A stretch of DNA of 64,000 bases from Oikopleura dioica (lineage: Eukaryota; Chordata; Appendicularia; Copelata; Oikopleuridae). The stretch is from assembly GCA_907165135.1 (NCBI GenBank), contig OU015566.1, forward strand, positions 11,144,157 through 11,208,156, given 5' to 3'. Shown here piece by piece: positions 44,170 to 55,614 of the stretch. Both the position numbers and the translations under genes were made by a program. Every line of letters begins with the position of its first letter. Position 1 is the stretch's first letter. The notes under the pieces are model-generated. The model was not told where the DNA came from and searched no databases. It saw only the letters and a program-made list of their open reading frames with translations.

Positions 44170-45402
44170 GATTTGAATGACTGGACTCTCTTGTTGAACC
44201 GGGTGTTTTAGCTTCTCGTTTTGAACGCGCGGGCAGACCGTCAACATGCGTCGTGGCAGGGTCTCGAAATATTGGATGTGCGATGGAAGTCCGAGCGCGC
44301 TCTCGGGCGCCGGACTTCCGCGTGCTGGTCGTTGGCTCGCCCCAACGCCCGGGATGGGAAGTCCATATCGCGCTCACGCGCTAGGGGGAATGTGAGTACC
44401 ACGCGCCACAGAAAACCCTCAAACGAACCAAAAAAAGTTCGTTCTTTACCCTGAAGCCTAATTTTTGTCGATTTCAGAATATTATCGCCTGCCGACCGGA
44501 ACGACCTGAATTCAATGAATAAACACAGAATAATTCATTGAATAATACACTAACATAACTAGTCCTTTCCTTTCATAATAGAATTAGTTATGTTTAGGGT
44601 CGACGAGCAAAAAATCAACCCCTAGAACCTCTTGAGATAAATGCCTTAAACTTTGGGACAATATGTTTTTGGCCCAACTAAAAAATTTGTAATCGAAAAT
44701 TTTTTGATCTGATCACCTGATCAGGTGAAACGGACTCTCAAAAAGCGAGAAAAGCTTGATAAGTTTCGCATCGGATCTGAATCTGAAAATATCGATCTAC
44801 TTTAATAAGCCGAAAAACTCCTTAGACTGGCCTAAAACTTACTCAACTTTGAAAAATTACTCAAGAAACTGTGATATTTATCGAAATATTATTAATTCTA
44901 TAAATTGTTTGGGATGTTTAATGCGCGCGCTGTCCTTATTTCCCGGGCGCGAATTCAGAAAGGCGCGTCACCCCGGGCGCCGTCCAGCCCCAAGCGTGGA
45001 CTTCCAACCGCGGGCGTTCGCCACCCAGCGCCAGGAGTCCGCGAACGTCCGGCTCGGGGTTTTCTTCAAACATGGCCACCCACCGCGCAGAAGTCCGGCG
45101 CCCGAGAGCGCGCTCGGACTTCCACCGCACATCCAATTTTTCGAGACCCTGCGTCGTGGGAAAACGCGCGTTATACCGGCACGTGTTATCATTAGAATTC
45201 CAATTTCTCTAAAAAAGAATGCATAAGAGACTGTTTTTATATGTTGTATTATTTAAAATAGTGCACCAAGAACAGTGGAAGATAAAGGCAGTTTGAAAAC
45301 TGGTGTGAGCTTTTGGTCATGTGGGAAAACGGTGAGGAAAAATGGAAATGTTTCAGTAAAATATTGAACTTTATAACGCTATAAAGTTTACTACAGTTAG
45401 TT
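44170..45402. repeat. Non-coding stretch with an inverted pair of GC-rich repeats
   Basis: Two GC-rich blocks, about 44216-44390 and 44920-45185, share a core in opposite orientation: GCAGGGTCTCGAAATATTGG ... GGACTTCCGCG at 44248-44320 and its complement at 45088-45160. Both lie in an otherwise AT-rich region, so they look like copies of one dispersed element. A perfect 14-bp palindrome CACCTGATCAGGTG is at 44714-44727. There is no supportable gene. Confidence 0.5.
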
Positions 45403-46189
45403 TCATTCAAATTCATTCTTCGAATACTGGCTTGCTCGTTCGGCTTTTTCATCGGCGAAGATATTCGCGCGAAGATTGCTAGGTCGTGTTCTTCGGCCTG
45501 ATGCGTTTCTAGTTCGTCGTGGACGAGTTGGAGTTGGAGGAAGCTCTTCGATGTAACTTATTCGTGAGACTTTGCCAATTGACTTAATTTCAGTAAGAAA
45601 GAAAAACAAGGAGAAAGGGCGCACCATTCGGAATGGATCAGGCTCTGTGAAGCTCCGGTCGAATCGTGGAGAAGCGGCGTGGCCCACAATCATTGGCGTC
45701 GATGTTTGGAATTGAGGCAACTGCTGATGATATGCTGGTGGTGGCGAAATAGGCATGATCATCGGGGAGGGATGATATGTGTTGTTCGCGTTTGTTTGTT
45801 GTTTTCGCTCTTCCTTAATTTCAAATTTAGTGGCGTTGAATGGAAAAGAGCTCTCACCTTGTTTTCTTCGCGTATTTCTTTGATTTCTTTTTTGTAGCCC
45901 TTTCGCATTCGTCCAGATCGACACAGGCAAACCGTGCATGTGAGGATACTGCCAATCATGAAGGCTCCCGCCATCATCAGGAAAAAGTATGTTGGATTGC
46001 TGATGATATTTATAACTTAAAAACGTGAGCTTTTTCCCGCAAGAATAGTCTCTTACATGCTTGAAAATCAGCGCTTTTGTCAGCGTGATCATCGTTAAGC
46101 GAGTTGGCTTCAGAGTTGCAGTTTAGATTGAGGTTGATTCCGCCGTTTGGCTGACCAGATATTGACGCGCTCCCTTGAGCTTGACTCAT
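45403..46189 (-). CDS. Tandem membrane-protein family, copy 2
   Basis: Four exons (46189-46057, 46015-45858, 45813-45625, 45582-45403) give 219 residues. An extracellular-type N-terminus (INLNLNCNSEANSLNDDHAD) without a signal peptide is followed by one membrane segment (NPTYFFLMMAGAFMIGSILT), a cysteine/arginine stop-transfer region (CTVCLCRSGRMRKGYKK) and a cytoplasmic tail. The tail has PPPAYHQQLPQFQTSTPMIV (PPxY), FDRSFTEPDPF, SIGKVSRISYIEELPPTPTR and AERASQYSKNEFE. PPxY motifs bind WW domains, for example of Nedd4-type ligases; a role here is inference. I know no family with this layout. Confidence 0.7.
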
Positions 46190-46498
46190 CAAATTTTTAA
46201 TTCAATTTCTACAACTAAAATTAAGTTAAATACAAAAGTTTCCGTAAGATAAGTGTAAATAAAAAAAAAGAATAAACTTTGAGGTAGATAAGATATAATA
46301 CTTTTGAGGAATATTGCTAGGAATGATGATGAAGAAAGAGATAAAATTGCAACAAAAAAGACAAAAAGATCAGAATAGGAATGTTTATAGAAAGAAGACA
46401 AAGGATATAATAAGGATAAGGAGGATATTTTATGAATTAAAGACTATGAACTGATATGAACGATTGAAGAAAAAGTGGACAAAAGAAAAACTTGATAT

Positions 46499-46931
46499 TC
46501 AGACAGAGTATTCTGAATAAAAGGGTGAAGAGTTTCTGTTAGTACAATTTGAAACAGGAGTCAGTCGATATCCAGGAACTGGGAGATGGTGAGGGTAAGT
46601 AGAGTGAGGCGATAACGGGTAGGGCGGGATTTGTAAGGAAAAGGCTTGAGTTTGAACCTGTTCTTTCTTTTTTCGTGCTTTCTTGAATCGGCGAGTGCAA
46701 ATCAAGGTGGCAACGATGAAGCCAAGAACAAATGACCCAGCCATCAAAAGGCCGAAGTAAAGCGGGTTGCTGATAACTTGGATAACTAAAATATCAGTTA
46801 TATTCTTCCTCCAAAAAGAAGTTCTTACGTGCTTCAAAATCAGCACTTTTGTCAGCGTGATCATCGTTGAATGAATTCGCGTCAGAGTTGCAGTTCAGAT
46901 TGAGGTTTATTGGCTGATGCCCTTGATTCAT
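46499..46931 (-). CDS. Tandem membrane-protein family, copy 3 (short tail)
   Basis: Two exons (46931-46829, 46785-46499) give 129 residues. The N-terminus (INLNLNCNSDANSFNDDHAD) and membrane segment (NPLYFGLLMAGSFVLGFIVA) match copies 1 and 2, but after a basic RRFKKARKKK stretch the tail is short and different. It is Pro/Tyr/His-rich (QIPPYPLSPHSTYPHHLPVP) and ends FYSEYSV. The PPxY and the conserved C-terminus are lost. Confidence 0.68.
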
Positions 46932-47266
46932 CAAATTTCTTTAAGAATAATATTCAATTTCTAAAAGGAAGGTCCCTTATGAAAACTTATGAAAACAAAA
47001 GAATTTAATAGAAGAGAAATGATAAAACTTATTAAAAACGAAAATTGTCTAGAAATCCTACTTTGGTTCTTATCAAGTTATTCTGAAGAGTTCAATGACA
47101 TAATTTATTTTAATTTTGAGCATGCAAATTTTTGAAGAAAAGAGGTAAAATAGCTTTTGATGAACTAGAATTTCTGGAAAATAAAATTGAAGGAAACTTT
47201 GTGAGAAAGAAAGTCGAATAAGATGGCAATGGAAGAAATTATCTATGGATTGATAAAGGAAGAAAA
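46932..47266. other. Intergenic between copies 3 and 4
   Basis: AT-rich, about 330 bases; nothing recognisable. The spacer 46190-46498 between copies 2 and 3 is similar in nature. Confidence 0.3.
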
Positions 47267-47686
47267 TTATACGAGAGAATCAGATTTGTCGACAATGGCA
47301 ATTCGGTTCTCTTTGTTGTTGGCAGTTTTGCGAGTTGGGGAAAGATGGTCCCAAGAGAAAGAGGGATGTCGGTAGATGAATTTTTTCTTTCGAGCTCGAG
47401 CGGATCTGCACTTGAAGACGAGGCAAGTGACGATGCAACCAAGAATCAACGATGCTCCCATCAGAAGGCTGAAGTACACCGGATTGCTGACGATATCCAC
47501 GACTAAATGAAAAGCAAGATCACAAAAAAAGCGTGTGAAGGACTCACAAACATCGTTTTCAATGGTTGTCACCGATTGGAACAAGTTTCTAGCAAATGCC
47601 TCGGAGTTGCAGTCAAAATTTATCGTAATTCCATCCGGATCCTCTGGAATCGCCTGGATTAGATCGTTCTCGCGCGAAAAACACAT
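47267..47686 (-). CDS. Tandem membrane-protein family, copy 4 (most diverged)
   Basis: Two exons (47686-47548, 47502-47267) give 124 residues. The N-terminus is diverged but keeps GITINFDCNSEA. The membrane segment (NPVYFSLLMGASLILGCIVT) and the following CLVFKCRSARARKKK are clearly related to copies 2 and 3, and the intron falls at the same place. The tail is short and basic and ends NRIAIVDKSDSLV. It lies next to the HERC gene at the end of the array. Confidence 0.65.
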   Translation of the reverse strand: MCFSRENDLIQAIPEDPDGITINFDCNSEAFARNLFQSVTTIENDVCESFTRFFCDLAFHLVVDIVSNPVYFSLLMGASLILGCIVTCLVFKCRSARARKKKFIYRHPSFSWDHLSPTRKTANNKENRIAIVDKSDSLV

Positions 47687-47815
47687 CAAATTTTTCAACC
47701 AATCTCTGAAGAAAAATATTTAATGAAGCAGGATTGAAAATTTTCAATGAATTTATTTGAAGCAGCAGGTCGGATTTGGAAAATATAGTTGAAAAACTAG
47801 CGAGGAAAATATGTT

Positions 47816-50800
47816 TTATACAAGCTGAAAACCGCTTTGAATTTGAATAGCTTGACGTAATTTTTGAACTGTTCGTTTGACATCAGTATATGGCTGAAAA
47901 AAAAAAGATTATTTACTGATACTTTGAGTGGTACTTACAGGCAAGTCGAGTAGATTAAAACATGTATGGGCAACGGGAAGGTGGTCGGTGGTAGTTTTGA
48001 CCTGTTTGATATTGATTTGAAGGCCTCCAAGCGGCACACGCGACGATCCAGTCAGAAATATCAGAAATTTTCGCTTCTCTTCTTCTGTCAACTGATGAAA
48101 TGCAGCCCAGAAGGTTCTAACAGTAGGATGACCGGCCTGGTATCCTTCGTGATACTGCGAGAAAGAAGTTGATAAATAATGAATACTAGGGACATCTTAC
48201 CTTGGCGTTACTTTCAATTGCTCTCCAATCTACGACAGTGGCTCCGACGATGAGTTTTTGAAGCTCTTCTGCGCGGAACATCCCGAAAATTTGATTATCC
48301 TCCATCAAAGCGTTAAAACCCTGGAATAACTATTTAACTCTTAACGAGACTTTAGTTTTACCTTTTGGAAGTTTTGAAATTTCGTCTTCACAGATGCATT
48401 AAAAATGTAATCGATGTAGGTTTCTACGTAATCTTTTCTGTTGTCATAATTCACTGGAATTTCTCGTCCACCAGGGATAAGGTCGAATTCAGTTGTCATA
48501 TCGAATTCAGTTTGCTCGACAGAGAAGTAAATGCCCCAGTCTTGAAGTCGATCTTCTTCTGTCGCTTGCAAAATTCTTAATTGAATTTGAAAAGGGGAAG
48601 GTATTAAATGCGTCAAACCTTTCCATAGAATTTCCGATAGATGGATGAAGCTCCTTCAAATCTGTCAGGTTAGGCTTCAGACCAAGAAGTTTTTTGTAGA
48701 GAGCGAATGGGAAATGAATGTCGACAATGTTGTCGTTATAGATAGCAAGGGCGCACACAATTCCGAAGAGGAAAAACTCTTGATTGAAGCCTTCGTCTTC
48801 GTCGAAAATTCCACTACTTCGGAACCAGACAAGATTTGATTCTTCATCTTCCTTGATCATTCCATAGCTTGGATCGAGAATCGCTTCGATAAGAAGCATG
48901 AAGAATTCTCGACGGACACCGGCTTCACTCTGCGGATTCGCGTCACGGGCTTCTTCTCCTAAAAACGGTTGATATGAGACTTTGAGGATGGATCTTACCT
49001 CGAAAAGTAACAAGTAACGGTTTATGGAGAGCCTTTGGCCCTTCAGACGATTGAAAAATTTGGTTCATGATCTGATAAATTGTGTCGGAAAGAATTTTAT
49101 CACGAGAAACATTCAACTGGACCAATTCACTCCGAATATGAACTTCTCCTGTCAAGATACCATGGGCGACACTTTGGACATTCCGCTGCCTCGTGGCGTT
49201 TGCCTTTTGAATTTGATATATTTGAGACTCGAAACGCATCAAGTGCGACTTGCACTGGGCATCGTAAACGAAGGGGTATTCGCAGAAGGAAAATTTATCT
49301 GTAGTTCGATTTGGAGATGATGTTCTTCCCATTCGCCAGTTTTTGTAATCTTCGAAAAGCTGAGGTGGATTGTTATTGAGGCCTCGTAGATAGAATTGAT
49401 CAAAATTAAGGATGTTTTCGGTTTCATTAACTTCGTAAAGGCGCTTTAAATATTGACACAGGACAGTGAGGTAGTCGGTTTTACTAAAAAATACGCTAGC
49501 AAAAATAGAATCAACCATGAAATACTTTACCTATAATCACTAGCAGGAGTTCTTTCAAGATATGCCTCGATTTCCGATTTGACCACATGAAGAACTCTTG
49601 AGAAATCACGCTGGCCAAGAGCACCAAGCCATAATTTGATTATTTTTTCTCCATTTTCTTTGATCGCATTGGATTTTCTCGCAAATGTAACCAAGGCATT
49701 TGAAAACTCTCCTGGATACTGAGAACGATATTGCTTGGCAAAGTGGAGAACAACTGGAATTGTAATGAAAATGCGTAGCGTTTCAATGTCTAAAATATTA
49801 TGAAAAACTGGCAGGATAGACATTTTTACCTGCTGGAACCGGAGGAAGTGAAGGAATAAGTTTGTTTCGTAGCGCATTTAAAATAATCTCTCTCGACTGG
49901 CTGTGACGGAAAAGTTGAACAAGAGCGGTCGAGCATTTTGAAAGAGAAACTCCGTGATTCTTCGAGTTTGTTCCCCAGTGATTATCGTCAAGAAAGGAGG
50001 CATTGAGGCTAGAAGCACTTGAGAAGATGGCGGCCAGCTCACGTTGAGCTGAATCTGATAGTTTTCCATTATCGAGCGTGTTGTAGACGGCGGCTAATTT
50101 TGAGCTGAATTTTCTTGGCTGCTTGAAACCTGCAGACATAAGATACTCTGGGCTGAGAGAGCATGAAGTTTCATTTTGAGACCCGGAAAAGGATTGATCT
50201 CCACCAGCAGCGACAGAACTAGGCAGGCGATCAGCATTTAGTGATATTGAAATTGTGATAGGTAGTCTGATACTCGTGTCGTTGTGTTCACCGAGTTGTC
50301 CATTGGTATTCAGCCCAAATCCAATTAGTTGCCGCTTATCTGTCNNNNNNNNNNNNNNNNNNNNNNNNNNNNAAAAAAAAAAGACATTCGTGCCCATCAG
50401 TTCCATGATTTTCTTCGGTTGCGTTTGGTTACTAATGGAATTATGTCCAAGCTGGCCGTTTCCACCATGACCCCAAGAGAACACGCCGCCGTTCCTCGTC
50501 CGGCAAACTGAGTGTTCTTCACCCATGGCAACGAAGACAACTTCCTGGTGCCTGAGATTTTTCACGAGCTTTGGAAAATTTGACCCGTCTGAAGTGCCGA
50601 GGCCCAGTTGACCCCAGTTGTTTCTTCCCCAAGTGTAGAGCGTTCCACTTGGACTGAGAACTCCGCTGTGATATGCGCCCGCGCATATTTGGATTACTGG
50701 AAAAGCATTCAAGGAAGCAATTATCGTTGGCTCAAGAATTTGTTTCTCCGAAGATCCAAGCCCCAGCTGCCCCTGGTCGTTGCTTCCCCATGAAAGAATT

Positions 50801-51424
50801 GTTCCCTCTTCTGTTAGGGCTAGGCAATGCTCTGCCCCACAAGCGACTTGAACCACTGACCAATGCATAATTTTATCTAACAGCTTCGGCTCGTGAATTG
50901 AGTCTTGCTTGCACATCAGTTGACCAGCGTTGCTCTTGCCCCAGCCAAAGAGAACGCCAGATTCAGCGATCGCTATTGAGAAATAATCTCCCGCCGCCAC
51001 GTGAAAGATTTCTTCGCTTCCGAAACCCGTGACTAAGGCTGGGCGGCACTGGCTCTTGCACTGCCCTAATTGGCCGAATTCATTACTTCCGCAAGAGTAA
51101 ACCTTTCGATTAGCGGTGAGATAGACTGTGTGGCGAAGTCCAGCCGCGATGGAAATGATGCTCTGGTTCGCGTCAATCGGAGAGGGACATTTTACAAGAG
51201 TATTTTCACTGCCAAGTCCGAGCTGTCCATAATCGTTTTTACCCCAGCCGTACATATCTATTTGTTGCGTAAAACGCTGACTAAGGACGTCTGGGGTTGT
51301 TGAATCCACTGGAGTTTCAGGGCCAGAAGGTTCCGGCTGCCTTGATTCGCTCCCCTCTGCTCTAGTTTTCGAAGATGGCGTCAATGACTTTCGACTAGTA
51401 TGATCTTCGCCACTGTCACTGATT
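47816..51424 (-). CDS. HERC4-like: HERC-type E3 ubiquitin ligase (HERC4-like; RCC1 repeats plus HECT)
   Basis: Exons 51424-49830, 49789-49531, 49483-48999, 48958-48619, 48575-48362, 48320-48201, 48154-47939 and 47893-47816. From the ATG at 51255 they give about 1045 residues. The N-terminal half has RCC1 repeats (MYGWGKNDYGQLGLGSE, YSCGSNEFGQLG, GWGKSNAGQL, SWGSNDQGQLGLGS, TWGRNNWGQLGLG, SWGHGGNGQLGHNS). The C-terminal half is a HECT domain with GVRREFFMLLIEAILDPSYG and the catalytic cysteine in LPVAHTCFNLLDLP. Sequence upstream of 51255 is open to an acceptor at 51425, so a further 5' exon is likely. A 28-base run of N (50345-50372) next to ten A bases interrupts the last RCC1 repeat. Confidence 0.9.
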
Positions 51425-52683
51425 CTAAAAGTAGAGATAAAAGTTCTTCAGCAAGAGCTGTTTTTTAGAATAAGTGAATCAATAAGGTGAATAACTGCAA
51501 TCAAGGAGGAAAGCGAAATATTTAATCAACGGAAAGTTGGTGTCTCATTCTACTGTTTTTAAATGGCAGATAAATGTGTTATTTACTTGTTATACCTCCG
51601 ATTCCAGCATGGGAGGCACGCGAAGACAGATTTCCCCATAAGTCACTCAAGCATTCTATATTTTTTGAAATGGGAAATCTCTTTTGGAACAACGAGGTAA
51701 TCTCAAATGGAAATCCTCCAGCCGTAACAAGGGAAAAACACCTCTCTCCTATTTAAATATTTCCACAGCAACGCAACATAGTAAAAATTGAATAAATATT
51801 AGTTAAAACTAATACTCAAAAAGTCAGAGTTTAGGATCTCTAGGAAGAAAATGTCCGTGAATGACCAAACAAAAAATACAGTCGTGAGTTGCTTTTAGCG
51901 CTTCCTCTTACTTTTTATTGATTTCTTTCTCTTCCATTTTCCGGCTATTAGCTTGGGGATCGGACTTTAATAGCTTTAGAAGGGATCTTTTGATCTCGAT
52001 GAACAAAATACATAACGGGAGTAGCATCGCCACAGCGCTTATTTCCGCCTTTCTTTTAAACTCACGGGGCTTCTAGAACATTCTAGATATATTGTAAAGT
52101 TAAATCAAGCCCTGGGGATCACGAAAGGGTGTCAAATGATAACCAATCGGTCGCGAAATCAAACTATTTGTTGAATCTTCAAATTTACGACCTTAATTTT
52201 AATGAGTACCACTAGTGAGAACTTTTTGAATCTAAATTTCTATCAGCATAGGTCTGTTTATCCAACCTTAGATGAAATAGAAAGACCGATTGATTGAAAG
52301 TCTTAGGAAGCAGCAAATTTTTATTCTTGGAACGTGTAACTTTTCAAGATAATAAAAAATTAATAAATAAGCGAAAGCACAAACAAAAATTAATGCAAAG
52401 CGTCAGCAGAAATAAAAAAGGAATAAATACAACTTTGGTTGTTATTGAAACGAAGAAACTTTCAGAAGCTTTTACTTACGGTAGTAAAACAGTAATTACA
52501 GTAAAATTGTTTTGTAGATTCAAAAAGATAACAGATTAGGTCGATAACAAAAATCATTGGTGACAAAAAATAGTACTCGTTAAGAAAATAGTGTCATAGG
52601 TATATTCACGGAACTTGGTAGGTATTCTGAAGATACAGTATGTAGAAAGAGGAGATTAGGAAGTAGAAAAGGGGAAATCGGGT
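51425..52683. other. Intergenic between HERC-like gene and MIF4GD
   Basis: About 1.25 kb, AT-rich. It should contain the first HERC exon or promoter, but no ATG exon with fitting phase was found. No RNA gene or repeat was recognised. Confidence 0.3.
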
Positions 52684-53676
52684 TTAGGAAGAGGTCCGTC
52701 TGGATTCGTCTGAAGAGCGACGTTCGAGTGATTGCGCGCGGCGATTTTTCAACATTCGGGACATTTCTTCGTCCTGAAAACTCATCATCTTAATTCAAAT
52801 TTCCTTCCGTACCGCTGATGTGAAGTTTTCGACTTTTTCCGTAGAAGGCTTGACTTGTACTTTTTGGCAGTAATAGTACTCGTAGGCAGCTGTTGACAGG
52901 CACCATCTACCAGCTCTTACTAGAGTCGAATTTAGCTCAAAAATCGTTAAGGGGAAAATCTTACCTTCAATAATTTCCAAAAGCATTCTTCTTCCCGCAG
53001 AGCTAGTATTTGGATTAATAAAACAATCTCGTATACAGGTGAATAGTTTGTCCATTTTTTCGTTGTTGGCCGTCTAAATAGGTTAAAATAGCCCAACAGA
53101 GCATGGTTCTTACTTCAAGCTGTTGACCAATTAGCTGTAGCTGGCCCATCAGACATTGAATGTCATTTTGCTCGCCAGAGAGCGTCAGTTGTTCAAGACA
53201 TTGGAAAACTGGCGTGACAAGGACGCCAAGTTCTTGGCCTTTGACTCGTATTGTCTTGGAACGAAGATGTTAGAGCTTATATCTGTGGTGGATTAGTGTC
53301 ACCTTGTAGAGGCCGCAAATGTAGGCAACAAAGCCTCTAAACTCCGATGGCTTCAAATTTGCCTTGTCCTTGAATGTCTTTTGCAATAATCCAAGCGTTC
53401 GAGTTCTGAAGGGTCGTTTTGGTTCATCTTTGTACTGGCCGTTTTCTTTCTCGATGATCATTGACGCTAGAAGCGCTGCATGACGGGCCCATTTTAGCTT
53501 ACAAAAACGTTTTTCTCAACTTCGACTAACGAAACTACCTCTTTCTTAGCTAAATCGATCATGGTTCCGGCGGCGGTAATAACCAGCGCTTCCAACGGAG
53601 CCGACTCGCTATTCATCACTTTGGAGATAATTTCCGCCTCATTTTCGCTAAGAGGCAATCCCTGCAACATCTCCAT
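52684..53676 (-). CDS. MIF4GD: MIF4G domain-containing protein (SLIP1)
   Basis: Six exons (53676-53539, 53497-53303, 53254-53114, 53073-52965, 52919-52813, 52773-52684) give 259 residues. The MIF4G fold is recognised by FVAYICGLYK, VTPVFQCLEQL, CLMGQLQLIGQQLE, MDKLFTCIRDCFINPNTSS, RMLLEIIE and AGRWCLSTAAYEYYY, in the order of animal MIF4GD. That protein links the histone stem-loop binding protein to eIF4G in histone mRNA translation. The Arg/Ser-rich C-terminal extension (RRAQSLERRSSDESRRTSS) goes beyond the usual end. Exon 2 begins after a TTGTAAG acceptor; choosing it was needed to keep the conserved helix in frame. Confidence 0.85.
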
Positions 53677-53865
53677 CTAACATGACGTCAAGTTACTATA
53701 TTTTTCCTCAATTATTATTCAGTGCGTATTTCATTTGGTATTTCATGTAAGTGTCACGGATTTTTGAAGTGAGAATTTGCATTAAATTAAATATATATTT
53801 TGTACATAAAATAAATAGATCGAGAAAGAAGCACAGAAGTGATGATGGCAGATTCTTCTGTTTCT

Positions 53866-55456
53866 TTAAGATGAATTGCGGTACCACAAGGCGACCCCTG
53901 AAAAATGACCATGATTTGAAAATTAATTCCCAACTTACCGATAGCAGCAATGGCACAGATAGTGGCACCAATGATCAGACCAGATGAAACTTCATCTTTT
54001 TCTGCAGAATTTTCTTCGGTCTTTTGATTGTCGCTTGGAGCTGATTGCGTTTCTGAACGAATTGTAAATTGAAACAATACAGATTTTGAAGATTTACTTT
54101 TTGGAGATTTCTGAACGACGGGGGATTCCGAAGCTCCACTGAACATCTTTGAGTACATTTGTTTTTGCTTTACGTCCTGCTTTTTCAGCTCTCGACGACA
54201 GCGTTCTTCGTGTTTTTCCATAGACGCGGTGTACTTTTTCTCTTCAGAGCCAGCTTCCAATACGCGGACCTTGGCAATGATCTTCAAGACCTCTTCGTAG
54301 TTTTTCTCCCGAATTTCGATGTCAGCCTAAAAGATCAAAATTTAACGCAAGAATTTCGAGCATTCAACTCACGATAAGAGCAAGTACGCTGAGATTATCT
54401 GGGTAGATGGCGAGAACTTCTCTGAAACAGCCGATTGCTCTCTTGTTTTCGCCTTTTTTGAAGAAGCATCGGCCAGCATTCTTCATGAGCTTCTCGAAAA
54501 GCTCCTTCGTCTCTTCAGTCTGCTCATTTTCTAAAAAATAGTTTTAACCCATTCATTCCGTCAAATAGCCACCCTTACGAGAAATGAATTCTTGAATTTG
54601 CTTCAAGCCATTCTGGTAGTGCTTGAGCGCGGTTTCGATGTCGCTCGCTTTCCAAGCTTCGTTACCAGACGACTTGAAGTCATTGGCCAACTTGAGATGA
54701 TTCTTCTCAAGCTTTTCCACAATTTTTAAAACAAATTCCATAGGAAGAGTCTTGCGAAGACTATCATGAGATTTGACAGCAATAGAGCCGCCAACTTTCG
54801 CTTCATAGCACGCAAGCTCGATAGCTGGAATTGCGAATCCGTCCCCAAGCAGAACCTCAAGCGTTTCGTGGTGCTTTAACTCGCAATCGTTATCCACACT
54901 GGATCCGAATCGCAAGTGCTGGGCGATCACAGGGACAGAGATTTCGATTTTGACCAAATCGCCATTTTTGACGGTTTCTTCACCACCCTCTACCATGATC
55001 TTTGTGTAAAGGCGGCCTGATCCAAGGACATCTTGCCAATGATAGGGGTCCACCGGTTTCTTCGCTTCTTGAGCGGGAGAATCTTCTAGTGCCGCTTCTG
55101 GAATTTCAGCTTCGTCGACAGGGTCCGCTGTATCCTCAGAAACGACTTGGTCGTTCTCGGTTTCTCCCTTTGTGGATGGCTCTACGACTTCAGCAGATTG
55201 CTTGATCTCCTCGTTTTCGATCGGTACGAGTTCGGGAACTTATTTAAATTTGAAGAGTCCTAAGCAGTACAAAAATACCTGAATCCGCGTTACTGCTATC
55301 AGAATCAACCTCAAGCGGAACATTCTCGACTTCCTTTTGCTGATTGAAGTCGGCCGAGTTCAGAACTTCGTATGCAGACGATTTCATGTTCTCTGCAACA
55401 TGCTGGAAGTCTCCACTTGGCTCTGGGGATGCGATTTCCTGCTTAGTATTATCCAT
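53866..55456 (-). CDS. FKBP8-like: FKBP8-like tail-anchored immunophilin with TPR
   Basis: Six exons (55456-55279, 55238-54579, 54530-54373, 54326-54098, 54052-53939, 53897-53866) give 456 residues. An acidic N-terminus is followed by WQDVLGSGRLYTKIMVEGGE, the entry of the FKBP domain (LEVLLGDGFAIPAIELA further on). TPR-like helices come next (ANDFKSSGNEAWKASDIETA, AGRCFFKKGENKRAIGCF) and then a C-terminal anchor SGLIIGATICAIAAIGVALW with a short polar end. This is the layout of FKBP8, an ER/mitochondrial outer-membrane co-chaperone. Most prolyl-isomerase active-site aromatics are not evident, as in FKBP8 itself. Confidence 0.82.
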
Positions 55457-55614
55457 TGCTTGACTCTTGGATTCTACAAATACGACGCGTTTATTTAGGA
55501 GACAAAAAATCTCTACTGTAAAAATTTGGGCAGTAAAGGCTTGATGGATGACAATGAAAACAGCACTAAGGTGAACTGGTGACGGAAAGCTACATGTAGC
55601 GGTATTTTAAAATT

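Noticed and set aside
44221-44454. Open frames in the GC-rich repeat near TPK1
   Set aside because: Frames are open on both strands because of GC-rich repeat sequence; the same peptide-like strings recur in the second repeat copy.
52294-52539. 81-codon plus-strand frame upstream of MIF4GD
   Set aside because: AT-rich, Lys/Asn-biased translation without motif or splice context.
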